From positions 1,674,001 to 1,738,000 of the forward strand of contig JAFCMP010000547.1 of NCBI GenBank assembly GCA_017506865.1: 64,000 nucleotides of DNA, written 5' to 3'. Positions 63,402 to 64,000 of this stretch are shown here, in pieces. Under the pieces are notes generated by a model. The model was not told the DNA's origin. It saw only the letters and a program-made list of their open reading frames with translations, and searched no databases. The stretch comes from Tribonema minus. Taxonomy: Eukaryota > Sar > Xanthophyceae > Tribonematales > Tribonemataceae. A program made the position numbers and the translations under genes. Each line of letters begins with the position of its first letter. Positions within the stretch are counted from its first letter, which is position 1.

Positions 63402-64000
63402 CCATGTCTCGATGCCTTCCTGTGCCCTTCAAAGATACATTGATCATTTGAGCGTGAGTAGTACCATACATCTTGACGCAGACGCTGCGGAGCCCATGGA
63501 ACGACAAGCATCTGCCTGCACTTTCCCTGCTTTCCCATGCAACGACATTGTTATGACAAGCACCTGCATGTGCTTTCTGACAGACGTGTGTGGCGCAGCA
63601 CATCAGCTACCACTGAAAGCGGACCAGTCAAGATAGGGTGCACAACCGCAAGCCAGAAGTATGGGTGTGAATTTTATACTACAGCAATGTTCCAAGAGCA
63701 AGTTGTAGTAGTTGTGGTAGGAATGCGGGGGTCATTCAGGCCTTCGCAACTCTATGCCTGAATGCAATGCCGCCTTGCGCAGCCGTGGATAAATCAGTCA
63801 TTGCGCAGCGTACATGAAACTTAGCACCACGTAATCACTGCCTACAGCGCTCAACAACGTGTTGCCTCCGTGACCAGATATAAACTAGTTCGTCCTGACT
63901 GTGATCGTCTAACCGCAGAGGTGCTTTGAAAGCAGATTCTAAGCTCTAATGGTTGAGGCGTAGCGCAACCGCCCCATGCGGGGCATGCCACTTGTATCTG
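63402..64000. other. No gene seen
   Basis: About 600 bp to the window edge without a recognisable coding exon, tRNA or repeat. It should hold the 5' part or promoter of the minus-strand gene at 62263-63363. Confidence 0.4.

Noticed and set aside
63890-64000. tRNA gene near the right edge
   Set aside because: A gttgag/gcgcaacc-type pairing caught the eye, but no cloverleaf or internal promoter boxes could be built.

Overview
The window looks like nuclear DNA of a eukaryote, most likely a unicellular alga. Host genes have many short exons with GT-AG introns, low-complexity Ala/Ser/Gly protein segments are common, and two Ty3/gypsy elements, a LINE-type reverse transcriptase and several dispersed short repeats are present. 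Telomere-like CCCTAA tracts inside introns suggest a TTAGGG-type telomere lineage, but I cannot name the species. No rRNA, tRNA or CRISPR array was recognised.

Layout. 1-5260: a broken Ty3/gypsy element (+), cut by the window edge. 5329-6084: a truncated LINE-type RT (-). 6100-10921: AT-richer repeat-filled DNA. 10922-24378: a second, nearly whole and very young Ty3/gypsy element (-), 13.5 kb, with 398-bp LTRs that differ at one position. 24379-28300: more AT-rich repeat DNA with a MITE-like element. 28347-64000: host genes. These are a signal-peptide exon (-); DNA polymerase eta (-, 47825 to 29822, 16 exons, 855 aa); THOC7 (+, 48160-51205, 4 exons, 253 aa), diverging from polymerase eta across a 334-bp intergenic stretch; an OGFr-domain protein (+); a secreted Hint (hedgehog-type) protein (+); and an unrecognised Ala-rich coiled-coil gene (-).

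The most striking feature is the introns of the host genes. Many are filled with tandem, decaying copies of the neighbouring exon end together with its splice site. The copies occur in at least nine introns of polymerase eta, two of three in THOC7 and one in the Hint gene, and a similar array extends the 3' end of the OGFr gene. In the polymerase eta intron after exon 3, the two best copies keep both the reading frame and a GT donor. Thirteen of the fifteen polymerase eta introns and all three THOC7 introns are phase 0, and eight polymerase eta exons begin with GT directly after the CAG acceptor. This looks like a continuing process of intron growth, and perhaps exon birth, by local duplication of splice junctions.

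A second notable point: both gypsy elements carry a cytosine-C5 DNA methyltransferase-like domain at the same place, just upstream of reverse transcriptase. This suggests one retroelement lineage that carries its own methylation-related module. Polymerase eta (translesion synthesis) and THOC7 (mRNA export, R-loop control) share a divergent promoter region and both serve genome stability, but co-regulation is only inferred.
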